Below the pieces are notes generated by a model, which was not told the origin of the DNA, did not search any database, and saw only the letters and a list, made by a program, of their open reading frames with translations. Positions 35,179-43,654 of a DNA stretch of 64,000 bases are shown piece by piece. Source of the DNA: Actinomycetospora termitidis (lineage in GTDB: Bacteria > Actinomycetota > Actinomycetes > Mycobacteriales > Pseudonocardiaceae); assembly GCF_030286555.1 (NCBI RefSeq), contig NZ_JASVWF010000006.1:372001-436000 (forward strand), in the 5' to 3' direction. The first letter of the stretch is position 1; the number at the start of each line of letters is the position of its first letter. Made by a program: the position numbers and the translations under genes.

Positions 35179-36221
35179 CCGCTCCCCACCACGCCGGCCC
35201 GCGCACCGATCTCGCGGCCCTGCGGGAGGACTTCCTCGACCGCCTGGCCGCCTCCGACGAGGAGGGCGCGATCACCCTCGCGCTCGAGGCCCTGGACGGC
35301 GGGCTCGACGTCGAGACCGTGCTGCTCGACGTCGTCGCCGAGGCGCAGCGCGAGGTGGGGGAGCGGTGGGCGGCCGGGACGTGGACCGTCGTGCAGGAGC
35401 ACGTCGCCACCCACATCTCCGAGCGCGTGGTCGCCGCGGTCGCGCGCCACCGCCCCGCCGACCCGCCGTCGGGCATCGGGCGCATCGCGGTCGCCTGCCT
35501 CGACGGCGAGTGGCACGCCCTGCCCGCGCGGCTGCTCGCCGAGGTCCTCGGCCGTCACGGCTGGGAGGTCACCTTCCTCGGGTCGAGCGTCCCGGCCGCC
35601 CAGCTGGCGGTGCACCTGCACGAGACCGGGCCCGACGTCGTCGCGATCTCCAGTTCGCTTCCGTCGCGGCTGCCCGCCGCGCGACGCATGGTGGAGGCGT
35701 GCCGGGCGTCGGGCACCCCGATCCTCGCCGGGGGCGCCGCGTTCGGCCCCGAGGGCGAGTGGGCGGGCGCGGTCGGCGCCGACGGGTGGGCCCCGGACGC
35801 GCGGGCGGCCGCCGCGCTGCTGGCCGGCTCCTTCGGTGCCGAGGACGACGGCCGGGTCGACGACACCTCCCGCGAGGAGCAGGCGCTGCTGCACACCCGT
35901 CGGGCCGAGCTGGTCGCCGGACTCGGACGCCGGCTGCGCGCCGACCACGGGCACGACCCCCTGACCGACGAGCAGCTCGCCGACGACCTCGGCCACCTCG
36001 TCGACTTCCTCGCCGCCGCCGTCTACGTCGACGACCCCGGTCTCCTCGCCCGGTTCCTGCGCTGGGTGGGCACGGTCGCGGTCCCCGGCGGCCTCGCCCC
36101 CGCGGAGATCCGGCCCGCGATCGACGACCTCGCGGACCGCCTCGGCGACTCGCCGCGCACCGTCGCGCTGCTCCGCTCCGATCCGGTGCAGGAGGCGTGC
36201 TCGGGGGAGGGCGCCGCGTGA
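35175..36221 (+). CDS. Cobalamin-binding sensor protein with CarH-type Wx9EH motif
   Basis: A 348-residue protein. Residues about 10-90 form the helical cap that precedes B12 domains and contain Trp65, nine residues, then Glu75-His76: the Wx9EH signature of CarH/AerR-type photoreceptors. The Rossmann-like B12 domain follows (about 103-215), with GEWHALP giving Glu112-x-His114 at the place of the lower cobalt ligand, then FLGSSVP, SSSLPSR and ILAGGAAFG. CarH has His right after the Trp (upper ligand in the light state, as I recall); here it is Ala66. A further helical region fills 220-348. No DNA-binding domain is present. GTG start overlaps the phosphatase stop, and its own stop overlaps the STAS start, so all three are co-translated. 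Confidence 0.86.
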   Translation: MTAPHHAGPRTDLAALREDFLDRLAASDEEGAITLALEALDGGLDVETVLLDVVAEAQREVGERWAAGTWTVVQEHVATHISERVVAAVARHRPADPPSGIGRIAVACLDGEWHALPARLLAEVLGRHGWEVTFLGSSVPAAQLAVHLHETGPDVVAISSSLPSRLPAARRMVEACRASGTPILAGGAAFGPEGEWAGAVGADGWAPDARAAAALLAGSFGAEDDGRVDDTSREEQALLHTRRAELVAGLGRRLRADHGHDPLTDEQLADDLGHLVDFLAAAVYVDDPGLLARFLRWVGTVAVPGGLAPAEIRPAIDDLADRLGDSPRTVALLRSDPVQEACSGEGAA

Positions 36222-36559
36222 TCGCGGAGGCACCGGAGTTCGGCGTGCGGATCGAGAAGGAGCAGGGTCCCGACGGCGGGTCGCGGGTCGTCGTCGTGGT
36301 CTCCGGCGACGTCGACTACACGCACGTCGGCGAGCTCGAGTCCGCCGTCGACCACGAGATCGACCGCGCCACGGGTCCCCTGGACCTGGTCGTCGACCTC
36401 GCGGCCGTGCCGTACTGCGACTCCTGCGGCATGCGGGTGCTGCTCGGCGCCTCGCAGCGCGTCGACGGTGGCGGCGGGACGTTCGTGCTGCGGGGGGTGC
36501 ACGGCCAGCCGTCGCGAGCCCTCCGCCTCACGGGCCTGGACCGGGTGCTCGGGGCGTAG
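36218..36559 (+). CDS. STAS-domain anti-anti-sigma factor
   Basis: A 113-residue single STAS domain, RsbV/SpoIIAA type: VVVVSGDVDYTHVGELESAV, LDLVVDLAAVPYCDSCGMRV and FVLRGVHGQPSRALRLTGL. Ser69 in CDSCG is the expected phosphorylation site. Dephosphorylated protein would bind an anti-sigma kinase and free a sigma factor; neither kinase nor sigma gene is in the window. GTG start overlapping the B12 gene stop (GTGA), which ties it to the phosphatase and B12 sensor. Confidence 0.92.
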   Translation: MIAEAPEFGVRIEKEQGPDGGSRVVVVVSGDVDYTHVGELESAVDHEIDRATGPLDLVVDLAAVPYCDSCGMRVLLGASQRVDGGGGTFVLRGVHGQPSRALRLTGLDRVLGA

Positions 36560-36575
36560 GCCCGCCCTGCGGTCC

Positions 36576-36716
36576 CGCGAGAGGTACAGGAGGCACCTTC
36601 GCGGGCGACTCGACGTGCCTCATGTACTTCTCGCGCTCGGAGTAGCGGGTGCGGCATCCGCGAGAGGTACAGGAGGCACCTTCGCGGGCGGTCCGACGTG
36701 CCTCATGTACTTCTCG
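36576..36716. repeat. Tandem pair of long hairpins (family 2, copies 2 and 3)
   Basis: Two near-identical units, 36576-36635 and 36659-36716, 83 bases apart. Each has a left arm CGCGAGAGGTACAGGAGGCAC-like sequence and a right arm GTGCCTCATGTACTTCTCG around a loop beginning cttcgcgggcg. They fill most of the 235-base gap between the STAS gene and the crotonase gene and probably terminate the partner-switch operon. No gene is visible in the gap. Confidence 0.75.
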
Positions 36717-36794
36717 GCGACGTGTCGGGCCGTAGGCGCCCGGTGGGGCGGTCCGGGTTGAGCGCGACCTGCGCCGGGTGATCTAGTCGCCGCC

Positions 36795-37610
36795 ATGACG
36801 TCGTTGCCCGAGAACCTCGAGACCGTCGCCGTCGACCGGCCCGTCGAGCACGTCGCCCGGATCTCCCTGGTGGCCCGCGCGATGGCACCGGCGTTCTTCG
36901 ACGAGATCGCCGCGGTGACGGCGGCCCTCGACGCCGACCCCGGGACCCGCGCCATCGTGATCACCGGCGCCGACGGCCGGTTCTCCTACGGTCTGGACCT
37001 CATGGCGGCGGCCGGGTCCCTCGGCGGGGTCCTCGGTGACCCGAGCGCCGCGAACCGCGAGGCCTTCCTGCGCCACCTGCGGGGTCTGCAGGGCTCGATC
37101 ACCGCGGTCGCGGACTGCCGCACGCCGATCGTCGCGGCGGTCCAGGGCTGGTGCGTCAGCGGCGGGGTGGACCTGATCACCGCAGCCGACGTCCGCCTGG
37201 CCAGCACCGACGCGCTCTTCTCCGTCCGCGAGGTGCGCATGGCGATGGTGGCCGACCTCGGGTCGCTGCAGCGCCTCGTCGGGATCGTCGGCGACGGGCA
37301 CCTGCGCGAGCTGGCCCTGACCGGCGACGACGTCCCCGCCGCCGAGGCGCAGCGCATCGGCCTGGTCAACCGCGTGTACGAGACCCACGACGAGCTGGCC
37401 GGGGCCGCCGTCGAGCTGGCGAGCCGGATGGCCGCGAACTCCCCGCTGGTCACGCGGGGGATCAAGGACGTCCTCGACGCCGAGCGGGGCCCGCGCGTCG
37501 AGGCGGGCCTGCGCTACGTCGCGGCGTGGAACGCGGCGTTCCTGCCGAGCGCGGACCTGCAGGAGGCGTTCACCGCGTTCGCCGAGAAGCGGAAGCCGCA
37601 GTTCGAGTGA
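36795..37610 (+). CDS. Enoyl-CoA hydratase/isomerase, dienoyl-CoA isomerase-like
   Basis: A 271-residue crotonase-fold protein. Its oxyanion segments are DGRFSYGLDLMAA and GWCVSGGVDLITAADVR. The active-site stretch SVREVRMAMVADLGSLQRL has the Glu and Asp pattern of delta3,5-delta2,4-dienoyl-CoA isomerases, which differ from ordinary hydratases by this Asp. The stop overlaps the GTG start of the cyclase-family gene, so the two form an operon. Confidence 0.88.
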   Translation: MTSLPENLETVAVDRPVEHVARISLVARAMAPAFFDEIAAVTAALDADPGTRAIVITGADGRFSYGLDLMAAAGSLGGVLGDPSAANREAFLRHLRGLQGSITAVADCRTPIVAAVQGWCVSGGVDLITAADVRLASTDALFSVREVRMAMVADLGSLQRLVGIVGDGHLRELALTGDDVPAAEAQRIGLVNRVYETHDELAGAAVELASRMAANSPLVTRGIKDVLDAERGPRVEAGLRYVAAWNAAFLPSADLQEAFTAFAEKRKPQFE

Positions 37611-38539
37611 GCACGACGGACGAGGTCCTCGGCTGGTTCGACACGCTGTCGAACTGGGGCCGCTGGGGCGACGACGACGAGCGCGGCACCCTGAACCTCG
37701 TCACCGACGAGGTCCGCCTCGCGGCCGCGCGGGCGGTCCGGGGCGGCCGCAGCGTGTCGTGCGGCTGGGAGGTGGCCGGGGACGACCTGGAGCGGTCGAC
37801 GACGACGTGCCCGTGCGCCGCCGACATGCCGGGCGCCGAGCAGATGCCGGACCGCTTCCACCGCGACCGGCACTGGGGCTTCTCCTCCGAGCGCCTCGGC
37901 CTGGCCTATCACGGCAACTCCATCACGCACCTCGACGCGCCCTGCCACCTGTTCTGGGACGGCCGGATGTACAACGGCCGCTCGCACGAGCTGGTCGACC
38001 CGACGTCGGGCTCGGCCTGGGCGGCCGTGACGGCGGCCGCGGACGGCATCGTCACGCGCGGGGTCCTGCTCGACGTCGCGCGGGTCCGCGACGTGCCGTG
38101 GCTGGAACCCGGCGAGGGCGTGCGCCCGGAGGACCTCGAGGAGGCCGAGCGGCGCCAGGGGGTGCAGGTGCGGCCCGGCGACGCGGTCCTGCTACGGACC
38201 GGGTTCGGCCGGGCCTGGCACGAGACCGGCGCGTCGATCGGGTTCGAGCAGGCCGGGTGGCACGCCTCGTGCCTGCCCTGGCTGCACGAGCGGGGCGTCG
38301 CCCTGATCGGCGCCGACACCCCGCAGGACGTCCAGCCCTCCGGGGTCGACGGCGTCCTCATGCCGGTGCACGCCGTCGGCCTCGTCGCGATGGGCCTGTG
38401 GCTGCTCGACAACTGCGACCTCGAGGCGTGCGCGGCGACGGCGGCCGAGCTCGACCGGTGGGAGTTCCAGCTCGCCGTGGCACCGGTCCGCCTGGCGCGG
38501 ACCTCCGGCAGCCCGGTCAACCCGATCGCCACGTTCTGA
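37607..38539 (+). CDS. Cyclase-family (kynurenine formamidase-like) hydrolase
   Basis: A 310-residue protein of the Cyclase family: WGRWGDDDERGTLNLVTDE at the N-terminus, metal motif YHGNSITHLDAPCHLFWDG (HxxSxxHxDxPxH pattern), VLLRTGFGRAW, and a final HAVGLVAMG with LARTSGSPVNPIA. These metal hydrolases act on amides, lactones or cyclic carbonyl compounds. GTG start coupled to the crotonase gene, which suggests ring hydrolysis next to beta-oxidation. A second, more divergent paralogue is at 48943. Confidence 0.88.
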   Translation: MSTTDEVLGWFDTLSNWGRWGDDDERGTLNLVTDEVRLAAARAVRGGRSVSCGWEVAGDDLERSTTTCPCAADMPGAEQMPDRFHRDRHWGFSSERLGLAYHGNSITHLDAPCHLFWDGRMYNGRSHELVDPTSGSAWAAVTAAADGIVTRGVLLDVARVRDVPWLEPGEGVRPEDLEEAERRQGVQVRPGDAVLLRTGFGRAWHETGASIGFEQAGWHASCLPWLHERGVALIGADTPQDVQPSGVDGVLMPVHAVGLVAMGLWLLDNCDLEACAATAAELDRWEFQLAVAPVRLARTSGSPVNPIATF

Positions 38540-38542
38540 CCC

Positions 38543-39754
38543 TCAGGCCGGCGACACCACCGCGAGCGCGCGCCGCCGACCGACGAGCCGCTCCAGCTCG
38601 ACCTCCACGCCCCGGTCCGACCGCCGCTCCAGCCACCGCCGGCCCGCCGCGAACCGCGCCACCACCCACGAGTCCAGCACCCCGCGGACCACCTGCGGCA
38701 CCACGGTCCACGGCACGACGACGGGCTGGCCCAGGTCGCGCAGCCCCTCCCGGCCGAGGAAGAGCCGCAGGTGCCCGAGGACCCGGCGTCGTTCCCACCA
38801 GCCGCGCAGCCCGCCGCCGACCTTCGTGCGCTGCCCCTCGACGAGCGCCGTCGTCAGCGCCACCCCGGACGGCGTCGGCCCACCCTGCGCCAGCAGCAGG
38901 TGGTGGTCGAACGCGTGCTGGGCGCGTTCGGTGGTGAACAGCCAGTCCTCGTCGACGCCCATCAGGAAACCGACGTAGCGCCACAGGTGCATGACGGCGT
39001 CGGACTCGGCGCGCGTGATCCGCCACCCGAGGACCCGTGCCCCGAGCAGCGCCGTCGCGCTGAACAGGGCGAGCGTCCCGGCGAGGTCGCTGCGGTTGAT
39101 CGGCAGGCCGAGCCGGGCGGGGTCCCAGTCCGCGGAGCGCTCGAACCGGTCGTTCACCACCGCGTGCATCGCCCGCACGTGGGCGGTGAGCCGGAACCCT
39201 TCGCCGTCCCGGGCCATCCCGCCGGGCGCACTCACCGCCCGCCCCCACACCAGGGTCTCGCCGAGGCGGCGCATCGCGCCCGCGCCGGTCAACCCGCCGG
39301 TCTCGACGAGCAGGTCGGCCGGGCCCTCGTAGCGGTAGCCGCCGATCAGCGCGAGCGCGAGCAGCACGTCGTCGCGCGTCCGACCCAGCCGCCGGTACAC
39401 CGCGGCCCCGCGTTCGAGCAGGTCGCGGTCGAGCCACACCGGCTCGCGCTCGAGCTCGGCGACGAACCGGCGCAGCGCCGCCGGGTCCTCGTCGGCCGGG
39501 CCGGAGGACAGCGCCCGCTCCAGCGTCGTCATCGTCACCCGGGACGGAGAGCCCGGCCGCATCGCCGCCGCCAACTCTGCCCCCACCTCGTCGCGCAGCA
39601 GCATCCGCCGCCCGATCTCGTCGACCAGGCCCTCGTCGACCTCCCGCACCCGCCCGAGCAGGGCGAGCGGCCGGGCGATGCGGGCGTTGCGCTCCGGAGC
39701 GCCGCGGAACCGCGCGGGGTGCGTGACGGGGACGGTCTCGGCGGTCATGGCCAT
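38543..39754 (-). CDS. MpaB-family oxygenase-like protein (DUF2236)
   Basis: A 403-residue protein of the MpaB/latex-clearing-protein group (DUF2236). It is mostly helical, with ALIGGYRYEGPADLL, VNDRFERSADWDPARLGLP, WRITRAESDAVMHLWRYVG and FDHHLLLAQ. Characterised relatives bind haem b and cleave polyisoprene, but most DUF2236 proteins have no known role. Three in-frame starts (39763 GTG, 39754 ATG, 39748 ATG) cannot be told apart by ribosome sites. The stop lies three bases from the cyclase stop. The 330-base region upstream holds a striking 60-bp palindrome. Confidence 0.8.
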   Translation of the reverse strand: MAMTAETVPVTHPARFRGAPERNARIARPLALLGRVREVDEGLVDEIGRRMLLRDEVGAELAAAMRPGSPSRVTMTTLERALSSGPADEDPAALRRFVAELEREPVWLDRDLLERGAAVYRRLGRTRDDVLLALALIGGYRYEGPADLLVETGGLTGAGAMRRLGETLVWGRAVSAPGGMARDGEGFRLTAHVRAMHAVVNDRFERSADWDPARLGLPINRSDLAGTLALFSATALLGARVLGWRITRAESDAVMHLWRYVGFLMGVDEDWLFTTERAQHAFDHHLLLAQGGPTPSGVALTTALVEGQRTKVGGGLRGWWERRRVLGHLRLFLGREGLRDLGQPVVVPWTVVPQVVRGVLDSWVVARFAAGRRWLERRSDRGVEVELERLVGRRRALAVVSPA

Positions 39755-39855
39755 GACGCTCACACGCCCACGTCGTCGGCTTCAACTCGCATTTCCGACG
39801 GCGGTCGTGGCTGGTCGGGCGGCCGGGCCGCGTCAGGTGCTCGCGTCCTGCTCAC

Positions 39856-39915
39856 CGCTAGGCAGATGATCATGTCGAGCGCGACGTCGCGCTCGACATG
39901 ATCATCTGCCTAGCG
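39856..39915. repeat. Perfect 60-bp palindrome in a divergent intergenic region
   Basis: Two 30-base arms with no mismatch and no loop; the left arm starts CGCTAGGCAGATGATCATGT and the centre is CGCGACGTCGCG. It lies about 100 bases before the MpaB-like start and 170 bases before the cell-wall protein start, both pointing away from it. No gene ends here, so a terminator role is unlikely. The remaining sequence of the 330-base gap (39755-40084) shows no credible gene; it must hold both promoters, which I could not place. Confidence 0.9.
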
Positions 39916-40084
39916 CGCCGGGACGGTGTCCCCCGACGGGGGGACACCGATGTCGTGCGCAGGACCGGCTCCCCGGGGGACGGTGTCGACCCTCCGCGGG
40001 AGACAGGATTTCTCCTGTCAGCCACGGAGAACGCCCCGACCGGACGCTCCCCGCACCACCTCCCTCACCTCACGGGAGCACGTC

Positions 40085-40777
40085 ATGCGTCTCACCCGGA
40101 TCGCCGCCGCCACCCTGATCGCCGGCTCGCTCACCTTCGCCGGGACCGGCATCGCCCTCGCCGACACCACCACCCCGGTCACCGCCTCCAGCAGCAGCGT
40201 GGCCGCCGCGGAGCTCGGCGTCCTCACCCTCGGCGCCAGCTCGGTGAAGCCCGGTCAGAGCGTCTCCTTCTCCGGCACCTTCGCCGAGCCGGCCGCGTCG
40301 ACCGCCACGGGGCCGATCACGGTCACCTCGCCGGCCTTCGCCGGGGCCGCCACGATGGACCGCACGAACCCGGAGGCGTTCTCCGGCTCCGCGACGGTCG
40401 CGAGCGGCGCCACGGCCGGCACCTACACCGTCACCGCGTCGTCCTCGGCCGGCACCGTGAGCACGAAGCTCACCGTGGTCGGCTCCGGCCCGGCCCCGAC
40501 GCCCGCCCACCACGGCGGGACCGGGACCGGCACGCACTCCTCGGGCACCGGCTCGTCGTCGGGGGAGTCCACGGGCACCACCGACAGCACCAGCCCCGAC
40601 CTGCTGACGACGGGATCGGACGCCCTGCCCTGGGCGCTCGGCGGGCTCGGTGCGATCGCCCTGGTCGGCGGCGGCGCCTATGCCATCGGCCGCGGCCGTC
40701 GCGCCGACCGCCAGGTCGAGCAGGAGGCCCGGCAGCAGTACCGCGAGCCGCGCACCGAGGTGATGTACCGCCGGTGA
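40085..40777 (+). CDS. Secreted cell-wall-type protein with sortase-like sorting signal
   Basis: A 230-residue exported protein. The N-terminal signal peptide reads AAATLIAGSLTFAGTGIALA with cleavage near ADT. A beta-rich domain (about 45-140: VTVTASSS-type strands, SVKPGQSVSFSGTF) is followed by a Gly/Ser/Thr linker, LLTTG, a hydrophobic segment WALGGLGAIALVGGGAYAI, and a basic tail RGRR. LLTTG before a membrane segment resembles LPxTG/LAxTG sortase signals, but the tail after the basic residues is about 25 residues longer than usual. GGGAG lies six bases before the ATG. Function unknown. Confidence 0.78.
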   Translation: MRLTRIAAATLIAGSLTFAGTGIALADTTTPVTASSSSVAAAELGVLTLGASSVKPGQSVSFSGTFAEPAASTATGPITVTSPAFAGAATMDRTNPEAFSGSATVASGATAGTYTVTASSSAGTVSTKLTVVGSGPAPTPAHHGGTGTGTHSSGTGSSSGESTGTTDSTSPDLLTTGSDALPWALGGLGAIALVGGGAYAIGRGRRADRQVEQEARQQYREPRTEVMYRR

Positions 40778-40786
40778 CGGAGCGGC

Positions 40787-41929
40787 TCAGCCGGGGACGT
40801 GGACCACGGTCCGCGTCCCCGGCGTCGTCGTGTGCAGCACGAACGTCCCGCCGGCCCCCTCCACCCGCGCCCGGGTCGAGGCCAGCCCGATGTGCCCGTC
40901 GGCCAGGCGGGCGGAGAGCACCGCCGGGTCGACGCCCACCCCGTCGTCTCGCACCTCCAGCCACCGGCCGCCCGGGTCGTCGCCCAGCGTCACGGACACC
41001 GTGGACGCCCGCGCGTGCTTCGCGACGTTCGTCAGGAGCTCCCGGGCCACGCCGAACAGCAGCGGGTCGTGCGGACCCGTCGTCAGGGGCCCGCCCTCGA
41101 CGGTGACGGCGAATTTGCCCTGCGCCGCCGCCCGCTCGGCCACGCGCCGCACCGCGACCACCAGCCCGGCCTCGTCGAGCACGTAGGGGTGCAGCGCGAA
41201 GACCACCTCGCGCAGCTCGCGGATCCCGGCCCGCAGCGCGTCGTCGGCCGCCTCGGCACCGTCCAGCTCGTCGAGCTCCTGGCCGGCGACGAGCAGCGTC
41301 TGCAGGGCGTGGTCGTGCAGCTCCTCGGCGAGCCGCCGGCGTTCCCGGGCCTCGGCGTCGAGGACCTGGGAGGTCAGCGCGTCGGCGTCGAGGAGCAGGG
41401 CCCGGATGCGGTCCGCGCGGCGGGCGAGGACGACGGAGAGGAGGAACGTCGCGATCGCGACCAGCGCGAGCACCGCCGCCTCGCCCGCGAGCGTCGTGGC
41501 GGCGACGGGGGAGCGGAGCACGGTCGCCGTCACGAGGAACGACACGATCGTCGCCACCCCGACCAGCGCGGACAGCTCCGGGCGGTACCGGAACGCCGCG
41601 AGCACGGGGATCACGACGTAGGCCAGGGTCGGCAGCGTCCCGCCGCCCCCGGCGAGCAGCGCGAGGACCGTCACCGCGACCAGGTCGGCCGCCGTCGCCA
41701 CCAGCCCCGTCCGCGGGCTCACCGGCCGCCGCGTCACCCGCGCCAGCCAGGCGGCGGCGAACCCGGCGTAGACCGCGAGCGTCGTCCAGAACGCCGGGCC
41801 CTCCACCCGCGCCGGGTCGAGCGCCGCGGTCACCGCGACCAGCGCGATCAGCCCGAACCGCAGCAGGCTCGTCGTCCGGGACGCCTCGGCGGCGTAGGCC
41901 GCGAGCGCCCGGTCGGCGGGGGTGCTCAC
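40787..41929 (-). CDS. Sensor histidine kinase, NarL-partner type (HisKA_3)
   Basis: A 380-residue kinase with about five hydrophobic helices in the first 170 residues and no large extracellular domain. The dimerisation helix has ERRRLAEELHDHALQTLL with His205 as phosphorylation site. The ATPase domain shows ELLTNVAKHARAS, VRDDGVGVDP and GHIGLASTRARV. It probably senses a membrane or intracellular signal. GTG start overlapping the response-regulator stop, so the two form a standard pair. The stop lies nine bases from the convergent cell-wall gene. Confidence 0.93.
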   Translation of the reverse strand: MSTPADRALAAYAAEASRTTSLLRFGLIALVAVTAALDPARVEGPAFWTTLAVYAGFAAAWLARVTRRPVSPRTGLVATAADLVAVTVLALLAGGGGTLPTLAYVVIPVLAAFRYRPELSALVGVATIVSFLVTATVLRSPVAATTLAGEAAVLALVAIATFLLSVVLARRADRIRALLLDADALTSQVLDAEARERRRLAEELHDHALQTLLVAGQELDELDGAEAADDALRAGIRELREVVFALHPYVLDEAGLVVAVRRVAERAAAQGKFAVTVEGGPLTTGPHDPLLFGVARELLTNVAKHARASTVSVTLGDDPGGRWLEVRDDGVGVDPAVLSARLADGHIGLASTRARVEGAGGTFVLHTTTPGTRTVVHVPG

Positions 41930-42573
41930 TCGAGCAGTCCCCGCCGCATCGCCTCCGCGACGGCCGCCGCCCGCTCGGTGACCTCGAGCTTCTCGTACAT
42001 CCGCTGCACGTGGGTCTTCACCGTGCTCGGCGCGACGTAGAGCTGCTTCGCGATCGCGGGCGTCGAGAGCCCGGTCGCCATCAGCCGCAGGATCTCGGTC
42101 TCGCGCTCGGAGAGCTGCGGGCCGCGGTCGGCGCGCCGGTGCCGGATCTCCCCGGCCAGCCCCGCGGCGAGCTCGGCGGGCAGCACCGTGCCGCCCTCGG
42201 CCGCCGTCCGGACCGCCTCCACCAGTTCCCGACGGCGGGTCTCCTTGGGCAGGTAGCCCGCGGCGCCCTCCTCGAGGGCGCCGTAGACGATCGTCGGATC
42301 GGTGAACGCGGAGAGGATGACAATCCGCGTGGGGACGCCGTCGCGGGCGGCCCGCCGGACGATCTCGGTGCCGTCCGCGCCCGGCATCCGGTGATCGACG
42401 AGCGCGACCTCCGGACGGTGCTCGACGATCGCCGCCAGCGCCGCGTCGCCGGTCTCGGCCTCGGCGACGACGTCGATCCACCCGCTGCCGTTGAGCGCCC
42501 GGACGACGCCGTCGCGGTACATCTCGTGGTCGTCGGCCACGACCACGGTGATCTTCTCGCGGGAGTCACGCAC
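41926..42573 (-). CDS. NarL/LuxR-family response regulator
   Basis: A 215-residue regulator. The receiver domain has DDHEMYRDG, the phosphoacceptor Asp60 in VALVDHRMPG, and the conserved Lys in YLPKE. The C-terminal LuxR HTH reads LSERETEILRLMATGLSTPA with STVKTHVQRMYEKL. It is the partner of the kinase encoded just downstream. GTG start, overlapping the stop of the alpha/beta hydrolase gene by eight bases, so all three may be one transcript. Targets are unknown. Confidence 0.94.
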   Translation of the reverse strand: MRDSREKITVVVADDHEMYRDGVVRALNGSGWIDVVAEAETGDAALAAIVEHRPEVALVDHRMPGADGTEIVRRAARDGVPTRIVILSAFTDPTIVYGALEEGAAGYLPKETRRRELVEAVRTAAEGGTVLPAELAAGLAGEIRHRRADRGPQLSERETEILRLMATGLSTPAIAKQLYVAPSTVKTHVQRMYEKLEVTERAAAVAEAMRRGLLE

Positions 42574-43612
42574 TCGCCCAGAACTCCGTCGCCAACGCCA
42601 GCCAACGCTCCGCCGCGTCGACGTGCGGGCCGTGCCCGGACCCCTCGAACATCTCCATCCGTGCCGTCCCGCCCGCCGCGGCGTAGCGCTCGAGCACGGT
42701 CCGGATCTGAGCCACCATCGGCTGCGGCGGGAACGTGTCCGCCCCCGGCCAGCCCGGCACGACCCCGGCCTGCCCGAGGGTGCCGAGCTCCAGCATCGAT
42801 CCGTCGGCGACGACGACGTCGGCCGTGCCGTGCGTCCAGAGCACCGGCGGCTTCGGGTCGAGGTCGGGCAGCCAGGACCAGTCGCAGTACTTCGGCGACA
42901 GCGCGTTGAGCAGGCCCCGCGTGCCGGGCGCGGCGCCGGGCCAGTGCTCGGAGGTGGTCGCGTCGCCGGGGTAGCCGTCCTCGCTGATCGTCGAGAGCAG
43001 GATCTCGTCGACCAGGAGGTCCTCCCGGTCCCGCGGGAGCCGGAAGTCCGGCGCCCAGTAGGTGTTCGCCATGACGTTGCGGGGGCTGAGCGCGTCGTCG
43101 CCGGAGCGGTCGCCCTCGCGCAGCTTCGCGACGAACTGCGGGTTCGCGACGCCGGCTCCCGAGCCGGCGAAGTCCTCCCAGCACGGTCGGCCGTCGGGGA
43201 ACGTGCCGCCGTAGCCGTAGGGCGAGACCGGGTCGAGGAACGTCAACGACGCGACCGGCCGCGCCCGCGCGACCAGCGCGATCGCCGCGCCCGCCGTCGA
43301 CCACCCCACCAGGTGCGGCCGCTCGATCCCGAGCGCGTCCAGGTAGGAGCCGAGGTCGTCGGCCCAGTCGCCCAGCCCGCGGGTGGCGTCGATCGGCGCG
43401 GGCTCCGTGCGCCCGAACCCGCGCATGTCCGGCGCGAGGAACCGCCACCGGTCGCTCGCCGGGCTCATCAGGTGCTCGAAGAAGCGGCCGGTGGACAGGT
43501 TGCCGTGCACCAGCACCACCGGCTCGCCGTCGGCGGGCCCGGAGGTGAGGTGGTGCATGCGGATGCGGGCCTCGACGGTGCCGGCCTCGACGCCGGGGAG
43601 CAGCTCACTCAT
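42566..43612 (-). CDS. Alpha/beta hydrolase
   Basis: A 348-residue alpha/beta hydrolase. VVLVHGNLSTGRFFEHL is the oxyanion region; the nucleophile is Ser105 in LVGWSTAG; THGTADVVV supplies the acid and GSGHGPHVD the His. A long cap region (about 140-250) with SPYGYGGTFPDG is present. It looks like a C-C bond hydrolase or esterase; the substrate is unknown. It overlaps the response-regulator start and ends in the same operon, but there is no evident functional tie. Confidence 0.88.
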   Translation of the reverse strand: MSELLPGVEAGTVEARIRMHHLTSGPADGEPVVLVHGNLSTGRFFEHLMSPASDRWRFLAPDMRGFGRTEPAPIDATRGLGDWADDLGSYLDALGIERPHLVGWSTAGAAIALVARARPVASLTFLDPVSPYGYGGTFPDGRPCWEDFAGSGAGVANPQFVAKLREGDRSGDDALSPRNVMANTYWAPDFRLPRDREDLLVDEILLSTISEDGYPGDATTSEHWPGAAPGTRGLLNALSPKYCDWSWLPDLDPKPPVLWTHGTADVVVADGSMLELGTLGQAGVVPGWPGADTFPPQPMVAQIRTVLERYAAAGGTARMEMFEGSGHGPHVDAAERWLALATEFWASA

Positions 43613-43654
43613 GGTGAGCGGAACGCTAGTGCGGTGCGGCCGCCCGGGGAATCC

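Noticed and set aside
36576-36716. Possible CRISPR array in the tandem repeats
   Set aside because: Only two long self-pairing units with a similar loop; no regular spacers and no cas genes in the window.
39856-39915. Reading the 60-bp palindrome as a terminator
   Set aside because: Both neighbours start on either side and point away; no gene ends there.
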